The notes under the pieces were generated by a model. That model was not told the origin of the DNA. It ran no database searches and saw only the letters and a program-made list of their open reading frames with translations. This document shows positions 63,611 to 64,000 of a DNA stretch of 64,000 bases, piece after piece. A program made the translations under genes and the position numbers. Source of the DNA: Solilutibacter tolerans. GTDB lineage: Bacteria; Pseudomonadota; Gammaproteobacteria; Xanthomonadales; Xanthomonadaceae. How positions within the stretch are numbered: the stretch's first letter is position 1; every line of letters begins with the position of its first letter. Location: positions 62,001 through 126,000 of the forward strand of contig NZ_FTLW01000005.1 of the NCBI RefSeq assembly GCF_900155935.1, written 5' to 3'.

Positions 63611-64000
63611 ATGCAGAAGACCCCGGATACGCTCTATTACTCGCCCGGCGCAGCCAGCATGGCCGTGCATTGGCTCTTGATCGAACTCGACCGACCGCAC
63701 CAGTTGGCCCTAGTGGACACCAATTCTGGCCAGCAGAAATCCCCGGAATACCTGGCGCTGAACCCCAATGGCGTCGTGCCGACGCTGGTGATCGACGGCG
63801 AGCCGCGTTTCGAGGTCTCAGGTTTGTTGATGACCTTGGCGGATGCCGATCCCGAGCATCGTCTGGCGCCTGCACCGGATAGCCGGCAACGCGCCGAATA
63901 CGTGCAGTGGATGTTTCATCTGGCCAATGCGGTGCAGCCCTTGTTTCGCATCTGGTGGTACCCGCAAGAACCTGCAGGTGAGGCGCATCGCGAAGCCGTG
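63611..64000 (+). CDS. Glutathione S-transferase family protein, N-terminal part
   Basis: The gene runs off the right edge; 130 residues are present from the ATG at 63611. The thioredoxin-like N domain is clear: YYSPGAASMAVHWLLIELDR, SPEYLALNPNGVVPTLVIDG (cis-Pro loop) and EVSGLLMTLAD at the Glu-Ser glutathione-binding position. The helical domain begins at RQRAEYVQWMFHLANAVQPL. Cytoplasmic; substrate unknown. It is divergent from the M14 peptidase gene. Confidence 0.9.
   Translation, partial: MQKTPDTLYYSPGAASMAVHWLLIELDRPHQLALVDTNSGQQKSPEYLALNPNGVVPTLVIDGEPRFEVSGLLMTLADADPEHRLAPAPDSRQRAEYVQWMFHLANAVQPLFRIWWYPQEPAGEAHREAV

Noticed and set aside
63600-63875. Minus-strand open frame at the right edge
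   Set aside because: It is antisense to a clear glutathione S-transferase N terminus and has no start signal or motif.

Overview
The window looks like chromosomal DNA of a high-GC gammaproteobacterium, most likely of the Xanthomonadaceae/Lysobacteraceae type. This is inferred from gene content and codon use: a dispersed leucine/isovalerate catabolic set, IcmF, a short FeoB with a Cys-rich partner, abundant exported peptidases, and REP/RAYT repeats. No rRNA or tRNA gene, CRISPR array or prophage structural gene is visible, and no gene-free stretch exceeds 300 bases.

Region 1-17.5 kb. Leucine catabolism genes lie mainly on the minus strand: leucine dehydrogenase, isovaleryl-CoA dehydrogenase, acetyl-CoA acetyltransferase, methylcrotonyl-CoA carboxylase beta subunit, methylglutaconyl-CoA hydratase and, at the left edge, the start of the carboxylase alpha subunit. 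They are interleaved with unrelated genes: a Fur-box-preceded feoAB operon with a small Cys-rich third gene, a bactofilin plus zinc-ribbon pair, two Ala-rich lipoproteins of identical length, a lipoprotein-type subtilisin autotransporter, a phospholipase D-like enzyme, and a Tat-exported agmatine-deiminase-like protein with a small (frameshifted) membrane protein.

Region 17.5-24.7 kb is the most unusual part. The fused mutase gene icmF carries an 81-bp inverted-repeat (REPIN-like) insertion that keeps the reading frame and adds 27 residues between the B12 and G-protein domains. The 3' end of icmF switches codon use. Directly after it lies an AT-richer three-gene operon, DNA adenine methylase / ParB-like protein / PD-(D/E)XK nuclease, which I judge to be a candidate restriction-modification or other defence cassette not matching a system I can name. 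It is followed by a RAYT transposase gene whose flanking repeats match the arms of the insertion in icmF.

Region 24.7-64 kb is mostly ordinary accessory and housekeeping content. It includes a four-gene operon of an SPFH protein, a membrane zinc-ribbon protein and two further membrane proteins (resembling B. subtilis ydjGHI), a TrmY-like SPOUT methyltransferase, an exported LD-carboxypeptidase, an APC permease, DUF1801 proteins, a GGDEF protein, a nitroreductase, M13/M14/M28 peptidases, a peroxiredoxin lipoprotein, RluF, a histidine kinase with two response regulators, TrhO, a flavoprotein, a glutamine amidotransferase, a DeaD-type helicase, SelO, an AraC regulator, a beta-lactamase-like hydrolase, Uup, a barnase/barstar pair, a frameshifted YdeI-like gene, and a partial glutathione S-transferase at the right edge. 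Two single-base frameshifts, in a C7 tract and a G3 tract, could be real or assembly errors.
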